DNA of 64,000 bases from Molossus alvarezi (Eukaryota; Chordata; Mammalia; Chiroptera; Molossidae): NCBI GenBank assembly GCA_037176705.1, contig CM073885.1, forward strand, positions 90,821,001 to 90,885,000, given 5' to 3'. A model generated the notes under the pieces. The model saw only the letters and a program-made list of their open reading frames with translations. It searched no databases and was not told the DNA's origin. A program made the position numbers and the translations under genes. Below, in pieces: positions 1 to 12,999 of the stretch (its first letter is position 1; each line of letters begins with the position of its first letter).

Positions 1-399
1 TTTTTTGTTTTGTTTTGTACTTTATTGGGCTAGTCTGAGCCACTTCGACGTGTGTTTTGTGGACAACAAGATGCTTTATGCTCTGGTTTTCCTTCATCTT
101 CCAGTGTGCACCAAAAAGATCACCGATAGCAGACTTACTCCTGAGACAAAGTAACGTCATCGGGCTCAAATCGATCAACTAATTAGTATTTGTTTTTCCG
201 CAGTGTTTTCAACTTGTCTAATAATCTAGGCAGAAATCTCATTTTTAAATTTATGGGTCTGTCATTTTCCCACTCTGTTAAAAATCTGCAATAGCATGTG
301 CCAGTTTCTGTCTCCTGACAGTCCTCCTTGCTGTTATTTTTCTAAAGATTCATTCTAAATTCTTTCCAGTTTGACAACGTCGCCCCTGAACTCCAGACT

Positions 400-945
400 C
401 TTCTGTCCAGCTGTCTGCTCAACATCTGCAGTTGGAAGGTCTGATAAGCTTTGCAAAGGCAGCTCCACATGGGTGTCCTGTTAGTTCCTCCACGCCTGCT
501 GCTCCTGTACTCTTCCCTTCTCGGGATGGCACCTCCTGCCTTGTTGCTTGGACTGCAAACCTGCATTCAGTCATTTTTGCTTTCTCTCCTGTGTGCCCTA
601 TCTTTGCTCCGTCACCAAACCCTATCTGCCGTGCCTTTAGCACACATCCAGCTGCTGATTTCTTCTCCCTTTCCCCACTGTTTTCACGCTAATTCAAGCA
701 ACATCGTCTCTCGTCTGCTTCTGCACTTGCGCCCGTGCAGGCCACTCACGATAATAGCCAGATGATCTAACAAAATTCTGGGTTGTTCTCTTACCCAAGT
801 CCACTCCCACTTCTGGGTCTGTGTGCATGCTTGTCCCGCTGCCTGGAATGTTGTTGACCCAGATTTCGGCATAGCTTCCTCTTTCATGTCCTTCTCTCTC
901 ACCCAAGTGACCCCTTCCCCATGAGTTCTTCCCTAGCCACACCGT
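400..945 (+). repeat. L2-like LINE relic, sense
   Basis: A CT-rich stretch ending in GCTGCCTGGAATGTTGTT and CTTCCTCTTTCATGTCC resembles the 3' half of L2 as it appears in mammals. It is strongly decayed. The short ORFs over it (for example 432-692) are not genes. Confidence 0.45.
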
Positions 946-959
946 TTGAATATTTTCTG

Positions 960-1215
960 TCTAAAATCCCTGATACTATGATATATACTTATAATATCTT
1001 TCTTATATATAATTATTCTAATATAATTATTACATAGTTATATATTATATATAATTATAATACGTTATAGTAAATCTCTCATAGATATTATGTTATAGTT
1101 ATAATTATATATCATTACTATCCTCATAATCTCTTATTATATAAAAAAGATATATAGATAGACATATATCTATCTTTATGTCTATATGTAGCTATATAGA
1201 GAGAGATATATGAAG
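960..1215. repeat. AT-rich low-complexity stretch
   Basis: The interval is dominated by TATA/ATAATTA runs and ends in ATAG/TATC-rich sequence that can form short hairpins (AGATAG with CTATCT near 1155-1172). It resembles decayed microsatellite sequence in an intron. Confidence 0.7.
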
Positions 1216-3280
1216 AGTCTGTTACGAGGAATTGGCTAATGTGATGCAGAGGCTGAAGTCCGGCAATGTGCTGTCTGTGAGCTGCACACCAGGGAAGCTG
1301 GTGCTGTGGTTCTAGCTCAGGACTGAGGACCAGAGCGTCAGTGGTGTAAGTCTCATTCTGAGGGCAGAGGACCAGTGTCCAAGCTCCACAGGCAGGAAGA
1401 ATGAATTCGGTCTTTGTCCACGTTTTTGTTTTATTTAGGCCCTCAGTGGATAGGATGATGCCCACTCCCACTGGAGAAAGCAGTCTCCTTTACTCAGTGT
1501 GCCAACTCGAATGCTAATCTCGTGTGGAAATAACCTCCCACACTCCCACAAGTAATGTTGAACCGCTCTCTGGGCTCTCCATGATCCAGTCACGCTGACA
1601 TATAAAATTAACTATCACACAGTGCTGTTTTCTTGCATGGATTTCGGGGTTCCCTGGGATTGGTATTAGTTATACACTGGAAACTGTATTTTCTACAACT
1701 CTGAGAAGATAAATGGAGTGATTTGACCCAAATTTGCAGCCAAGAATATCAAATTTAGCTACACTTTCAGCATCCCTTGCCCACCAAAATCCAACCTTGA
1801 TGGGCTTTAGAGCACACAACCAGGTTTCTGACTCAGAAGAGGTATTTTCCGAAGATCAGCATTCAACAGTGACAACATGAGTTACAACAGCTTTCGAGTG
1901 TTAACCAATTAGTAAGGACTCCATACCACACTGCGTGCTTTGCTCACATGCTTTCCAGACATTGTCTCTAAATAAATGACAGATGCTTGTCATTTGCATT
2001 GAAGTAATATACAAGTTCATTACCAAACAACAGATTTAAAAAATCTATCATGCATTGTATTACTGAGCAATAGTTTAACAAATAATAGGTCCATAGAATA
2101 ATTGCTTCATTGTCTATGGTGTGCACTTCACTTTACGTGAGAGCATTTGTTGTCATTTAACAATTTAGTCTCTGTGGAATGAACACTGGTCAATGTTAGA
2201 GAAAAAGGCTATAGTTAGTTGGCAACATCTCTCAAATAACTTCCAGTCATAAAAATCTATTTATTAGGCCGCCTCTAAGGACATGATAACAGTTGCTTCT
2301 GGAAAGGGCAGAGGGGAAGGATGGGTCAATTAAGTGCTTAGGGAGCAGCATTCAGAGTAATGTGAACTGAGGGAAGTTGCGGATGATGAATAAGTGTCCC
2401 TTCAGGCCACTGCCTTCCTTATAAAACACTTTGCACAAAGTTTCCAGTAATTTACATTTAAACTGAACTTCAATTACAAAAGGAAAATATTCTGGTTATC
2501 CTCTTGTAACAAGCATTTTTAAGTCCCTTTTTTAATGACCACCAATTTTGCAGTTCTTCTCCTTCCTCTAATTAAAAACAAGTCTTCCTTAATTCAAAGC
2601 ATCCTCCAGGTTGGTCATTCTGTGAAGTTCTCCTTGATTAAAACCTAGTCTCACGTCACAGTGCTCTCTTACTTTCCAAACACAGATGAAATCAAATGCT
2701 AAGACTGTCTGAAGCTCTAGGGATATTTAATTTTTATTTCACTGTGTACACAGAGAGATTTAAAGGTACACTTGGATCAATGGCTGCTGGAACACCATGT
2801 TCTCTTTTAAGCAGAATTTTTTAAATGAGTGTGAAGTTCGTTGTGAACTCCACTGAAAGACATTTTTACCTTCCAGAACCAGTCCACTCAGATTACTATA
2901 CTAGGGATCACTCGTAAAGTAACTATCTGAAGTACACAGTGCCATCATAGGAAGATTTAAATTGTATTTAGAGCTCGGCTGTCTGGGTTAAGTTTCACAT
3001 TTAAAATATTGCATTTCTGTGTATCTGTAAATGTTTAACCTGCTACTCGTTTAGGTGGAGCAGTTGCCTAGAACTGTATGTGCTCATCTGTATGAAAGTG
3101 TATGTGTGTGTAGGAGGGAGGCTGCCTCTCTGTAAGGTAGGCACTGGGGAGGTGGAACCTCGTTTTGAGGTTCCCATAACTATATTCCAGCTCAGACCAT
3201 TGTAAATATACTTTCATAGTTCGGTGTAAATGTATCCCTTTCTCTGTGGTATGGTGATGAGAAGTTGAAGGAATCTCTCT

Positions 3281-3495
3281 ATTTTTTACATAGGTTTTTA
3301 TTGATTTTAGAGAGAAAGGAAGGGAGAGGGAGAGAGAGAAACATTGATGAGAGAGAAACATCCATAGGCTGCCTCCTGCACGCCCCCTAGTGGAGATTGA
3401 GCCCACAACCTGGGCATGTGTCCTGACTGGGAATCAAACCCGTGACCTCTTGGTACCTAGGACACTCTCAACCAGCTGAGCCACACTGGCCTGGT
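3281..3495 (-). mobile_element. Ves-type bat SINE, antisense
   Basis: Reading the minus strand gives a head like GGCTCAGCTGGTTGAGAGTGT and a B box region, then GA/CT-rich sequence and a short T-rich tail on the + strand. It is flanked by target-site duplications: GAAGGAATCTCTCT (3267-3280) and GAAGGAGTCTCTGA (from 3496), with mismatches that suggest an older insertion. Confidence 0.9.
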
Positions 3496-3744
3496 GAAGG
3501 AGTCTCTGATTTAATTATATAAATATTAAGTGCTGAAGAGGTGATCAACAATGATATTTAACCCTTTGTAAACTATTCCATACAAGATGCTGACTCAATG
3601 GAAGAGGACTAGTCTCCGATTGCTACTGATTTGGTCACCCTTTGCAGGACAGTGTGGCCTGGAACTGCTGAGGTCACCATGGGCCATTGCTCTCAGAAAG
3701 CCCTTACTCTCATGGGAGTAGTTTTAAATTAGCCCACATCCGTG

Positions 3745-3905
3745 GTTTTGAACTTGGGCTGCTCATTAAAGTTACTTGGGGAACTTTTAAAGAAAATACT
3801 TATGCTGCACCATTCCCAGGACTTACTCGGTTTCTTGAGGTGTCATCTACATGGCCATGTTTTAAAAGCCCCCACAGAGAAAAGGGGCTTTTAAGGTACA
3901 GCCAA
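3745..3905 (+). mobile_element. hAT-Charlie-like MITE relic
   Basis: GGTTTTGAACTTGGGCTGC followed by ATTAAAGTTACTTGGGGAAC resembles the non-autonomous Charlie elements common to all placental mammals. The two ends form an imperfect inverted pair around 3850. Subfamily not determined. Confidence 0.4.
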
Positions 3906-4079
3906 GTGACTCACTAGTAGACTGGAACAAATAATCCCTGGCCGTGGGCACTGGCCTGGTGGCCTGGATGGTTAGTTAAGGGTTTTAAGGACTCAGAAAA
4001 ATAGAGAAGACCGGATGTATAAAGGACTCCAGTAGAATTTTAGGGGAAAGAATTGCATTCTTTTTCAACTCCATTTAAG

Positions 4080-4800
4080 TTGTGGCCTTAATGTAATTAA
4101 ACGTGCCATGTATTTGTGTCACAAAGGTGCATTGAGACAGCCCTGTAGCTGCCGTTGTGGGACCTGGAGCTACATCAAGGACAATCAAGTCGCCGGCCAG
4201 GTTCCATGCTGTGCCGTGGTAAAGACGAGCAGCCGAGGAAGGGGTCTGCCCCCAGCAAGGGGAGACATGAAATTTAAGCTGGAAACTGAAGGACGAATAG
4301 GTCTCAGCCAGGTGAGAGGGCAGCAACGGGGAGCATTCTGAGGAAGTCAGACACTCAAAGGCCAGAACCCAGATCACGTGTGCGCCCTTCACCGAGGGGC
4401 GGTGCCGGAGCGAGGAGTCCTGGGTGGGAGAGTCCGGTGAGGCTGATTGGAGACACGGATCTGAGGATGATAGCCTTGTCATCGTTCATCCAGGCAGTGG
4501 CTGAATTCTTGCTGCAGCACTGAGATTACATTGGGAAAGAGTGAAGGTAGAAAAAAATGCTGAAGCAGAAATCCAGGTAAGAGATGATGGTGGTGGCTGC
4601 AGTCACACCAATGGAACTGGAGAAAAGGAGACAGATTTTGAGACGAGGAGTCAGTTATTGGGTATCAGGAGAAGTAAAGAGGACGGACACAAGGAGAACA
4701 TGACATTTAGGTGTGGGAAATCTCACCAAATTAAAATAAGAGACTTAGGAGGAGAAACACAGGAAGAAGTTGCTACGTTTGGTTATAAATATATCCCATC
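4080..4800 (-). repeat. Possible L2-like relic, antisense
   Basis: Purine-rich text such as ATCCAGGTAAGAGATGATGG and GGAGAAAAGGAGACAGATTTTG looks like the complement of an old mammalian LINE. The ORFs at 4075-4482 and 4541-4843 have no recognisable product. Family and limits are uncertain. Confidence 0.3.
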
Positions 4801-5034
4801 TAAGGCTTCAGTGAACCGAACAAATGAACTGTGTCATAGGTAGCTGGAGCACAGAGCTAAAACTCATGCAGATATCGGGCTAGGGGAACATGGCCAGCTA
4901 TAAGGCAGTTAAACTCGGGGGATACATGCTCTGATCTAGAAAGTGGGAAGAGAGGGAAGACTGTGTTTAAAAGTGTCAGGAATAAACGAGTCCTAGGTGA
5001 GAGTACCTTCCCAGTACGTGGCACATCAGTATAA

Positions 5035-5125
5035 CTAGGCTATAATTCTGGCCTTGCCAGTTCTTATAACTCTGTCATGGGCAAGTGATCTAATGGTTCT
5101 CATTTCATTTTCCTCGTCCGTTCAG
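5035..5125 (+). repeat. MIR-like SINE relic, sense
   Basis: CTGGCCTTGCCAGTTCTTATAACTCTG and then GGGCAAGTGATCTAATG resemble the MIR core, where a tRNA-related sequence is followed by the conserved core region. Degraded; boundaries approximate. Confidence 0.4.
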
Positions 5126-5164
5126 GGGAAGCCCCTGCCTCCACCTAACTCGTAAGGTTAGTGG

Positions 5165-5640
5165 TCATGATGTGCCAAAGGGGCCTATGTCCTAATCCCT
5201 GGCACCTGTGAATATGGTAGGTTATATAGCAAAGGAGAATTAAGTTTGCAGCCGGAATTAAAGGTGCTAACCATCAGACTTTATAATTGGGAGATTATCC
5301 TGGATTTGTCTTGATGGTTCCAATGTAATCACGGGGGGCCTTAAATGGAGCGAGCGGCGAGACACAGAATCGGGGAAATGGCAGCATGACAAGAACTTGG
5401 CCTAACTGGACTGGCTTCGAAGATGGGGGTGGGTCCTGGGCCGAGGCGTGCTGGCTGCCTCTCGAAGCAGGACGGGCCAGAAAGCCGGTTCCACCTGAGG
5501 GTCTCCAGGGGGAACGCAGCTTCCTGACCCCTGGACTTGAGCCCACTGAGACCCCTTTTGGATTTCGGACTTCCAGAGCTCTAGGAGAATCAGTGTGTGC
5601 TGCTGAAACCCACCGAGGTCGTGGAAATCCATACAGGTGT
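5165..5640 (+). mobile_element. MLT1-type (ERVL-MaLR) LTR relic, sense
   Basis: The segment contains CCTATGTCCTAATCCCTGGC, GGGAGATTATCCTGGA and CCAATGTAATCAC, then text like TGAGCCCACTGAGACCCCTTTT and GACTTCCAGAGCTCTAGGA, in the order seen in MLT1 LTRs. It is an old solo-type LTR with no coding sequence. ORFs over it on both strands (5295-5757) are spurious. Confidence 0.7.
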
Positions 5641-6336
5641 CGGGCAGGTGAAATCCAATTTGGGATAGGAAATCGTTTTAAAGACAGCACATGGATATGC
5701 AGATGGACATGCTTATGCGTTTCTCTACTAATATCAGTGACAGATGTTGAGCATTAGGTGTGGGTGCATCATGCCAGGTGTGATTGGTTTTAACATTAAA
5801 CTCTTAGCAATTACTAAGTAACAGGAAAAATGATTAGACGATAAATGGCACATGAATACAGAATTAACAATGATAATTCTGGTATTGAAATGTCAGTGGG
5901 GGACTGTCCGCATTCTGAGCCCCCTATGCACGTGGCTGGGGCGTGACCGTACCTGCCGAAACCTTTGATCGTCTTAGGTGAGCTTGTCCTCCTGCTGTTG
6001 ACTTGAAGACATTAGCAACATTCTTTGAGCCTCTGGTGATCCCTAGCCTGTGGAGGTGTTGTGAAGAGATTAGTATATACATAATTATCCCTTTCCTCCC
6101 TTTCTCTCCTCTCCACTCCTAATCTCAACCAGTTTCCCCTCCCACCAAACATAGGAAGACACCAGTTTCAGCTGGGCTTTAATATAGCTGGTATTAAATA
6201 TTGTGGCATCATAAGAGATTAGAGTATGTTTTAAAAGAAAAATCAAGAAGTTTTATATTCCAATATTTTTAAAAGCCCATGTTTTGAAAATAAATATGTT
6301 GCAGATGGAGACACGGCCTCAAGAAAGGCACAAAGA

Positions 6337-6561
6337 GCCCAGCCAGTGTGGCTCAGGGGTTGAGCATCGACTCACGCACCAAAAAGTCGCCAGTTTGATT
6401 CCCGATCAGGGCACATGCCCAGGTTGTGGGCCTAATCCCCAGTGGGGGGCATGCAGGAGGCGGCCAATCGATGTTCTCTCTCATCGGTGTTTCTGTCTCT
6501 CTCCCTCTCCCTTCCTCTCTCTCTAAAATCAAGAAAGGAAAAAAAAATTTAAATAGAAAAA
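6337..6561 (+). mobile_element. Ves-type bat SINE (CCAGCCAGTGTGGC subtype), sense
   Basis: The head is GCCCAGCCAGTGTGGCTCAG with B box sequence AGTTTGATTCCCG, then GTGGGGGGCATGCAGGAGGC and a CT-rich tail. Target-site duplications AAGAAAGGCACAAAGA (6321-6336) and AAGAAAGACACAAAGA (6562-6577) differ at one base. The small ORFs over it are SINE-derived. Confidence 0.95.
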
Positions 6562-6849
6562 AAGAAAGACACAAAGATTAGGCGTGGCTGAACTGGACGT
6601 GACTGCTGCCTCAGGAAGTTGCAGGCCAGCAGGTCACAGAATCTGGTGCAGGATGGGGCAGTCAAGGTCAGGCTGTGGAGGGTGAAGTAAGTAGCCTGAG
6701 CCTTAGGAACTGGCCGAAGAGGTCTCTGACAGCAAAACTTTGACGTGTTATTCATCGTCAGCCGGTGGTACATTGTGCGCCGTGGATGGTCAGCATTAGT
6801 CAGCCCTGTCTAACCCTAGGAAGAGAGAAAGGTGATGATGATGGGATTT

Positions 6850-7025
6850 TTTCCTTGAGTGTTTGGCTGTGCCATGTGTTGTTCTAATCACAAAACAAGG
6901 AATCCTCAAAATATTCTGCTGGGCAAGTGATGTGATTGTCATTCCCAAATGAAAAAAACTGAGGTACAGGATAGTTTATTAGTTCAGCCAAGGTTCCACA
7001 GCGGGTAATTGGCAAGTAGAGGGGC
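6850..7025 (-). repeat. MIR relic, antisense
   Basis: GCCATGTGTTGTTCTAATCAC, AAATGAAAAAAACTGAGGTAC and the following GCCAAGGTTCCACAG match the usual reverse-complement MIR layout. Old and diverged. Confidence 0.55.
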
Positions 7026-9429
7026 ATAGCCTAAAGCAACTCCCTGGAGGACTCCAGACATCTACCAGATACTTGCAAGGCCCCAGCCTCAGATTTAGTA
7101 TCTGTGGCTGAACGAGGAAACCTGGCAAATCGAGATGGGCTTCCTGCTAGATCGGGATTGCCTGGACATGCACCCTGGCACAGACAGTGGGGATAAGATT
7201 CAGGCACCAGAACGGGGTGCATGGAGCACCCTGAGCGGAGAAGAAGCACACTTGTCATAGCTGACTAGCGTGTCGGAATGGAGAGCACCAGCCTACAGCC
7301 CCGCTACCCTCTCCCCGCTGCCCGCTCACCCCTAGTCACTCCTCCAAATGCGTCCACCCTGAGACCTGGCGTGAGAACCTGGTACTGGCCAGTCCACCCG
7401 TCGCAGGCACAGGAAGCAAGTGTCTGTGTCACCATCTGAACTGGGGAGCAAACTCTCCACTCAAACGAGGAAGAACCCAGAAGGACGCAAATTAACAGAA
7501 GGGGGAAGGGAGAAGGTTTCGAGCCGTCAGTGGGATGGAGGCTCCGTATCCCACTTAACAAAACTCTTGGAGAAAGTCAGAGGCCCTTTGTAAGAACTGT
7601 GCAAACCGCATTGAAAGTTGCATGTCTTCCCCTTTACAACACGGCAACTGTGCAAAGTTATTATATGTGTGCCTTTGAAGACTTTAAAATGGAAATAAAC
7701 ATTTTCCTCAAATCAGCTGTCATCATCAAAATGAGAATCTGTCTTACTGTTAGAAATTCGGAGTTAAAAAAGTTTCTGTTTCTAAAACCAAATGCTGATG
7801 CAAGCTATACAGTCCAAAATAGAAACTTTTTTTCCCTTCAGCATCAACATCTGAAGTTTGAGTTGTCGTTAGTGGGTCCAGTATTTCACAGAAAAGACTG
7901 TTCACACACACACACATCGAGCGAGGACAAAGACACACCTTTGCTCATCCTCTGAATGACAACTGTTCATCTTTCTAAAGTATTAAACTAAAGATCCACA
8001 AAGAATGCTCTTTGCCGCCAAAGATTTATCACCTTTACTGGAAAATATGTCAGAGTGTTGATCACAGGATTGGGGATTGTATCCATTCACATGCTTGTCT
8101 AATTCTCCAAGTATTGTGAACAAGGTAAAGCCGGAGTTGAATGAAATGCTCCCCTTGTCTTACCAGTTTGTAGCATCAGTCTCATTTCCATGAAATTGAA
8201 GGAGCACTTTACCCTTTTCCCTTGGGGATGGTGTAACACTGTGTTTATGTAAGAATATCTAGTTTAATATTTCAGAGTGAATTACAAGGCTAATTTATTT
8301 TTTTTTAAAAGAAACAAACTTGATGACAGAAATTTGTGGTATGAGAGGAAAGTTAATTTGTAAAGAGCTTCATTGTTGTGTTTGCTTGTTTTTCACCGAA
8401 ATGAAACTCTTCAGTGGTTTGGATGTGCTGTGCTATCATTTCTGTCAGGCTGAAGTCCCATTGCAGACGGCGGTGGTTTAAACTGCGCTTAGTTTGGCAT
8501 TTAGTTTCTCTGATTCATTTGGAATACAATTGTGGAGCTGGAAGCAAGCGTGCAGAGGCCGGGGAGATGCACTGTAGCAATCATCGAGTTAGATGTTCTG
8601 GATACAAATAGGGTGTCGCTGACCCCAAGGGCAGTCGGGCTTCTGCCCAGTGGGCTGCCCTATTGCCCATTGAGTGGGAAGTGGCAAGAAGTCCCATCGA
8701 GCCTGTGCTCTGGGAAGTTATGCCAGACAGATATGAGCCAGGAAATTCAAAGGGCTTATGTGCTGGAATTTGTCTAAATCTTACTCTAAAGTAAGATTTC
8801 TTCTTCTTTTTTTTTTTAACCAAGAAAAATAAAGCTTTGTTTGAGTGATGCTTTTTGCAGACTACTCCCTATAAAGGGAGACGCAATTCAGAATTCAGAA
8901 ATCAAAGGAAAAAAGGCAAGAAAGCCTTCTAAAAAAGCTTAAACTGCTAGTCCACCGGAAAAATTATATGCCTTAATTTGCTAGCAGTCTCAGGGGTGTG
9001 ATGACTGTGTGAGAAGCCAAGTGTATTTTCAGAACGTTTCGCTCTGAACAGCCCTCCTCAGCCCCACCCTTCCTTGTCATCACCCATTCCACCCTGCACA
9101 GGCTTTTTAGTAGCTGAGAATGGTCTTCTGCCCTCTTAGAATCACCCTCGTGAACCCATACATACACCTGAGAGCGTTTTTGCTCACTTCACCCTCACCC
9201 CGATTCTAATTTCTTTTAACATCTGGAGGCATGGGTTAATTTATAACAGATATTTTCTCTGATAACAAAGTGCAGAAGAAATATAAAAGGTGATAAATCT
9301 CCGCCTGAAGGAGCTAGCTACTTATTTCTGGAAGAGTGTACACTTAAATCATTGTTGCGTAATAGAGGGAATTACATAAAACTAAATGACCATCCACATC
9401 TTGAAGAGCAAAGGCTGTACCAACATAGA

Positions 9430-9550
9430 GAGGATATTTGGAGAGTCGGGAAAGACTTTCTGGAAATGATAGTCCTTGAACTGGGCTCTGAGGGCAGGTT
9501 TTGAAGAATGTGAGGGACATTTCAGCTAGGGAAATCCCACTGCAATGGGC
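9430..9550 (-). repeat. Possible L2 relic, antisense
   Basis: GGAAAGACTTTCTGGAAATG and CTTGAACTGGGCTCTGAGG look like the complement of the L2 3' region. Short and diverged. Confidence 0.3.
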
Positions 9551-9609
9551 TGTGTGGGCACAAAGAATTTGTTAATTGTGAGCAAATGATCATTGGGGTC
9601 TGCTACCCT

Positions 9610-9800
9610 GGGTGCAAAGCCAGTACCTACTCAGCGTGATGTCCTGGGACAAATTCCTTCAATTCCAAAAGGCTTAGGTTTTTCATCTGTTAGTTGACAG
9701 TGACAGTAGACTGTGCCTCATGGTTTGGGGTAAGGACTAAATGAGAGCATAACTATAAAGTGTTTAACATAATGCCTAATTTATCTACATGCAAAATGAT
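9610..9800 (+). repeat. MIR relic, sense
   Basis: GTCCTGGGACAAATTCCTTC, TTTTTCATCTGTTAG and GACTAAATGAGAGCATAACT follow the MIR core and tail order. Boundaries approximate. Confidence 0.55.
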
Positions 9801-10014
9801 CGCTAGTTATTACTTTTAATCCATTTTTTACTCTTTAATCATCTTTCAGCATTTGATACTGGATTAAAATCCCTCTGTTTGGACATCCCTTCTCCCTTAG
9901 CTTGTCCCCTCTTTGACTGTGGCTCTTCTGTCCCTCGAAGTTCTCCACGTGACCTCTTGACTCTTTCCAGTGGTGAGCTTTTTACTGCCATGTCTTTAAA
10001 ACTGCCCATGTGTT

Positions 10015-10249
10015 GCCCTGGCTGGTTTGGCTCAATGGTCAGAGCACCGACCTGCGGTCCAAAGAGTCGCAGGTTCAATTCCGGTCAAGGATTCATACCT
10101 CGACTGCGGTTCGTCCCTGGCCCTGGTCAGGGTTGTGGGGGAGGCAACCAGTCGATGTGTCTCTCTCACATCGATGTTTCTCTCTCTCCCTCCCACTGTA
10201 TCTGAAGATAAATGGAAAAATATCCTCAGGTGAGGATAAATAAATAAAT
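10015..10249 (+). mobile_element. Ves-type bat SINE, sense
   Basis: The head is GCCCTGGCTGGTTTGGCTCA and the B box GGTTCAATTCC. A CT-rich segment and TATCCTCAGGTGAGGATAAA lead into a TAAA tail. Flanks share AAAACTGCC (from 9998 and from 10250). It appears to split an L2-like stretch (about 9850-11160). Confidence 0.93.
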
Positions 10250-10269
10250 AAAACTGCCGGTGTGGTGGG

Positions 10270-11160
10270 TGACTTCAATCTCATGCTCTCCTCCAACCTC
10301 TCTCCGAAAGCACCCCCTGTCTGCCAGGCAGTTCCTCTTGGACATCCCTCGGGCACTCTTAGCTGGACACATGCAGGACAGAGCTCATTGCTGCTGCTGC
10401 TCAGCTCACGCCTCCTGTTGGTGGAGGGTCATCATTGCCAGCTGGTCAGTTCCTTGCAGGGGCTCAGTGTCCCTGTTGACTGCTTTTCTCAGTAACTCCT
10501 CATCACGTTCGTTGTCAAGTGTACAGCTTGCATGTATTCTTTCTCCTGTGTTTCCACTGCTAGGGCCCCTGTAACTGCTCCTGACTAGTGTCCTTGTCCT
10601 TCTGCTATCCGTCCTTTCTGCAGACTGCCCTGCACGCTCACTTCCCAGACATTCGGCCGTGATCTGGCACCACCTCTGCCCTGAAGCCTCCAGGTCGTCC
10701 CTGTTCATTATCTGCTGGGTGCAGTTTCCCTGAGCACATATCCGACTCACCTTGCACGCTTCTGTACATCCCCTCCGGGGATCCCAGGATCCAACCAAAC
10801 TGGATGGCTGTGCTCCTGGAGCTGCCCTTTGCTTTTCTGATTCGGGGCATTTCTTTCTGTCTGGAATACCTGCCTCTTATTAGCTTTGCCTTTGAAGTTT
10901 TACATCTACCCTTCAAAATCCGCCTGAGATCCCAAGCTCTACATTAAGTTCTCCCTCCACTGTTACAGTATTTGTCACATTCTACGTATCGTAGTTTTTG
11001 TACACATTTATATCTTCTGCTCAACCATAATAAGGTCCATGGGCACCTGAACCATATTCTACTTCTCTTAGCATCCCCACCTCTCCTTCCCTTTTCATTT
11101 CCCAACACTGTGCCTTCTGTGTCGTTGCTGTTCAACAGATGTTTCTTGAATGAATAATGC
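10270..11160 (+). repeat. L2-like LINE relic, sense
   Basis: TTTCTGTCTGGAATACCTGCC, TTTGAAGTTTTACATCTACC, TTCTCCCTCCACTGTTACAG and the ending CAACAGATGTTTCTTGAATG follow the L2 3' end order. ORFs on either strand (10260-11171) carry no recognisable protein. The first few hundred bases are less certain. Confidence 0.6.
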
Positions 11161-12029
11161 ATGAGAAACATAAAGCTATTTAATTTTAAGTGCGGGGGGA
11201 AGGATATTGATGAAAGTGGTATTTCAGGAAGATTAGTCTGATATTAATTATATGAAGGTCCTGAGCTAATTTTTCAGAATATTTGAAACTGGCAAAGGGA
11301 AATAAAATTATTTTAATGAGATTCCCAAACCTAATTTATCCTTTCAGGCATAGGGGCTCTGAAAAAGCCTTTGCGAGAGAGGTTAAAGGAAATTCTTCTA
11401 ACTTTTATCTTCTTCTGCTGGTTTACAGAGCTCAGTATCCTCACTTTAATGTTTGTTAAATAAGTTCATAAAAATACCAAACCTTGTTGCTATTCCCAGA
11501 TGTGACAGTTACATTTCTAGGTAATTCAGTGTGACGGAGAACCATAAGTCAAATTGCACACCTAGATTCTTAACTGCATGAATAGGTGTGCACCAGACAC
11601 TTTAAGATTCGGTGGGTATCAAATTATGTATAGTGATCCATGGCCATCTTGCTAGTTTTCGATTTCCTTTTGTTTTTCTTTTCATTATCTTTATTTATGT
11701 TCAGTGTAGTTTGCTATGGAGAATGTCATTGGTAGTGTAATTGAGAATTACATCCATACACAGCAATTTTGAAAGCTTAACTGCTTATTTTCTCAGCATA
11801 CTCTTGGTGTTACTGGCTTGTACTGATCCTTCTAAAAGCATTTCACCATTAAGTATGCGGATTCTTGAGTACAGTTCTGCCATGTTGTGCCTTTGGATCA
11901 AAAACACAGACGCAAAGCTCTGATCCATAAGAGCAGGTTTTCATTTTACACAAAAGACAGTGTGACTAGGACCAAAGGGAACTGTTACTCAGAGGTAATA
12001 TTTCTTCTTCTTTAAAGATATCCAGGTGT

Positions 12030-12298
12030 GCCCTGGCTGGTTTGGCTCAGCGGTTAGAGCGTCGGCCCACAGACCGGAGAGTCCCGGGTTCGGTTCCCGC
12101 TAAGGGCATGTACCTTGGTTGCAGTTTGTCCCCAGCCCAGGTTGGGGTTGTGTGGGTGGCAGCCAGTCGATGTATCTCTCCCACATCAATGTCTCTCTCT
12201 CTCTCTCTTCCTCCCTCTCTCCCTTCTGCTCTATCTGAAGATAAATGCAAAAACTGTCCTCGGGTGAGGATGAAAAAAAAATTGAAAAATAAATAAAT
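12030..12298 (+). mobile_element. Ves-type bat SINE, sense
   Basis: The head GCCCTGGCTGGTTTGGCTCA is followed by a B box GGTTCGGTTCC and GTGAGGATGAAAA before the A-rich tail. Target-site duplications are ATATCCAGGTGT (12018-12029) and ATATCCAGGTAT (12299-12310). The ORF at 12042-12296 is the SINE body read as protein. Confidence 0.96.
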
Positions 12299-12616
12299 AT
12301 ATCCAGGTATATACTTATTTGACATATCTAAGGACCCTTGTAATAATTGCAACATAATAGGAGTCTCTGCTTGGTGTTATCACTTGGATTGCAATGAAGA
12401 AGAATGCCTGCCACAGTGACTTTTCAGATACTCCTTGACTGGCGGCAGGAGGAAGGCAGGGCTGGTCCCAAGTGGACATCCTTTGTAACAGTGACACAGA
12501 CATCGGATTCACCTTCACCTCTGTTTCAGATGCACCTAAACATAACTAACTTAGGATTACTCAGAACCAGAGCAATTTCCCCAGGATAATACCACTCTCC
12601 TTTTCTTTTTCATTCT

Positions 12617-12735
12617 GAGGTTTTTGGTTTTTTTTTAATTTTTTATTTATTTAGTTTTATTTTTGTTACAGATGTTTCTCCTTTTTTACCCCATTGACAC
12701 CCCCCCCACCACCCCATCCCCGGCTTTGTTTTCAT
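12617..12735 (-). mobile_element. L1 3'-end fragment, antisense
   Basis: T-rich sequence, then TTTTTGTTACAGATGTTTCTCC and ACCCCATTGACACCCCCC, is the same 3' end seen in the L1 copies at 26735 and 36333. Only about 120 bases remain. Confidence 0.7.
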
Positions 12736-12999
12736 GAAAAGACAAATTGTCAGGAAGCAGATTTGAAAGTCACACAAGAAAACATTGTTTTACTATGAAA
12801 GAAATTGAGGGAACTAACTAGATGAGGTTTGGTAGGTTTTTTAGTGCATTACCTCTCATTTTTTAAAGAAGAAAATATGCAAGGAGCAAGCAAACAAGAG
12901 GAAGTAATATTTTATTTGCAGCAGGAGATTCGTCCCAATATACAGTATAGAACTCTGCAGAACTAAGCTGAAATAAATGGAACCATGCTTCTCTGTATT

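Noticed and set aside
1140..1215. Possible hairpin in the AT-rich stretch
   Set aside because: Stems are only about six bases and arise from TATC/GATA repeats; no support for a structured RNA.
5295..5757. Overlapping ORFs of 120-130 residues on both strands
   Set aside because: They largely overlap an MLT1 LTR relic, and no protein family is recognised.
7304..7955. ORFs of 85 and 141 residues
   Set aside because: No recognisable product, no splice or promoter context, and composition like the flanking intron.
10027..10110. tRNA-like A and B boxes in SINE heads
   Set aside because: They are the pol III promoters of tRNA-derived SINEs. No acceptor stem or cloverleaf is kept, so no tRNA gene is called.
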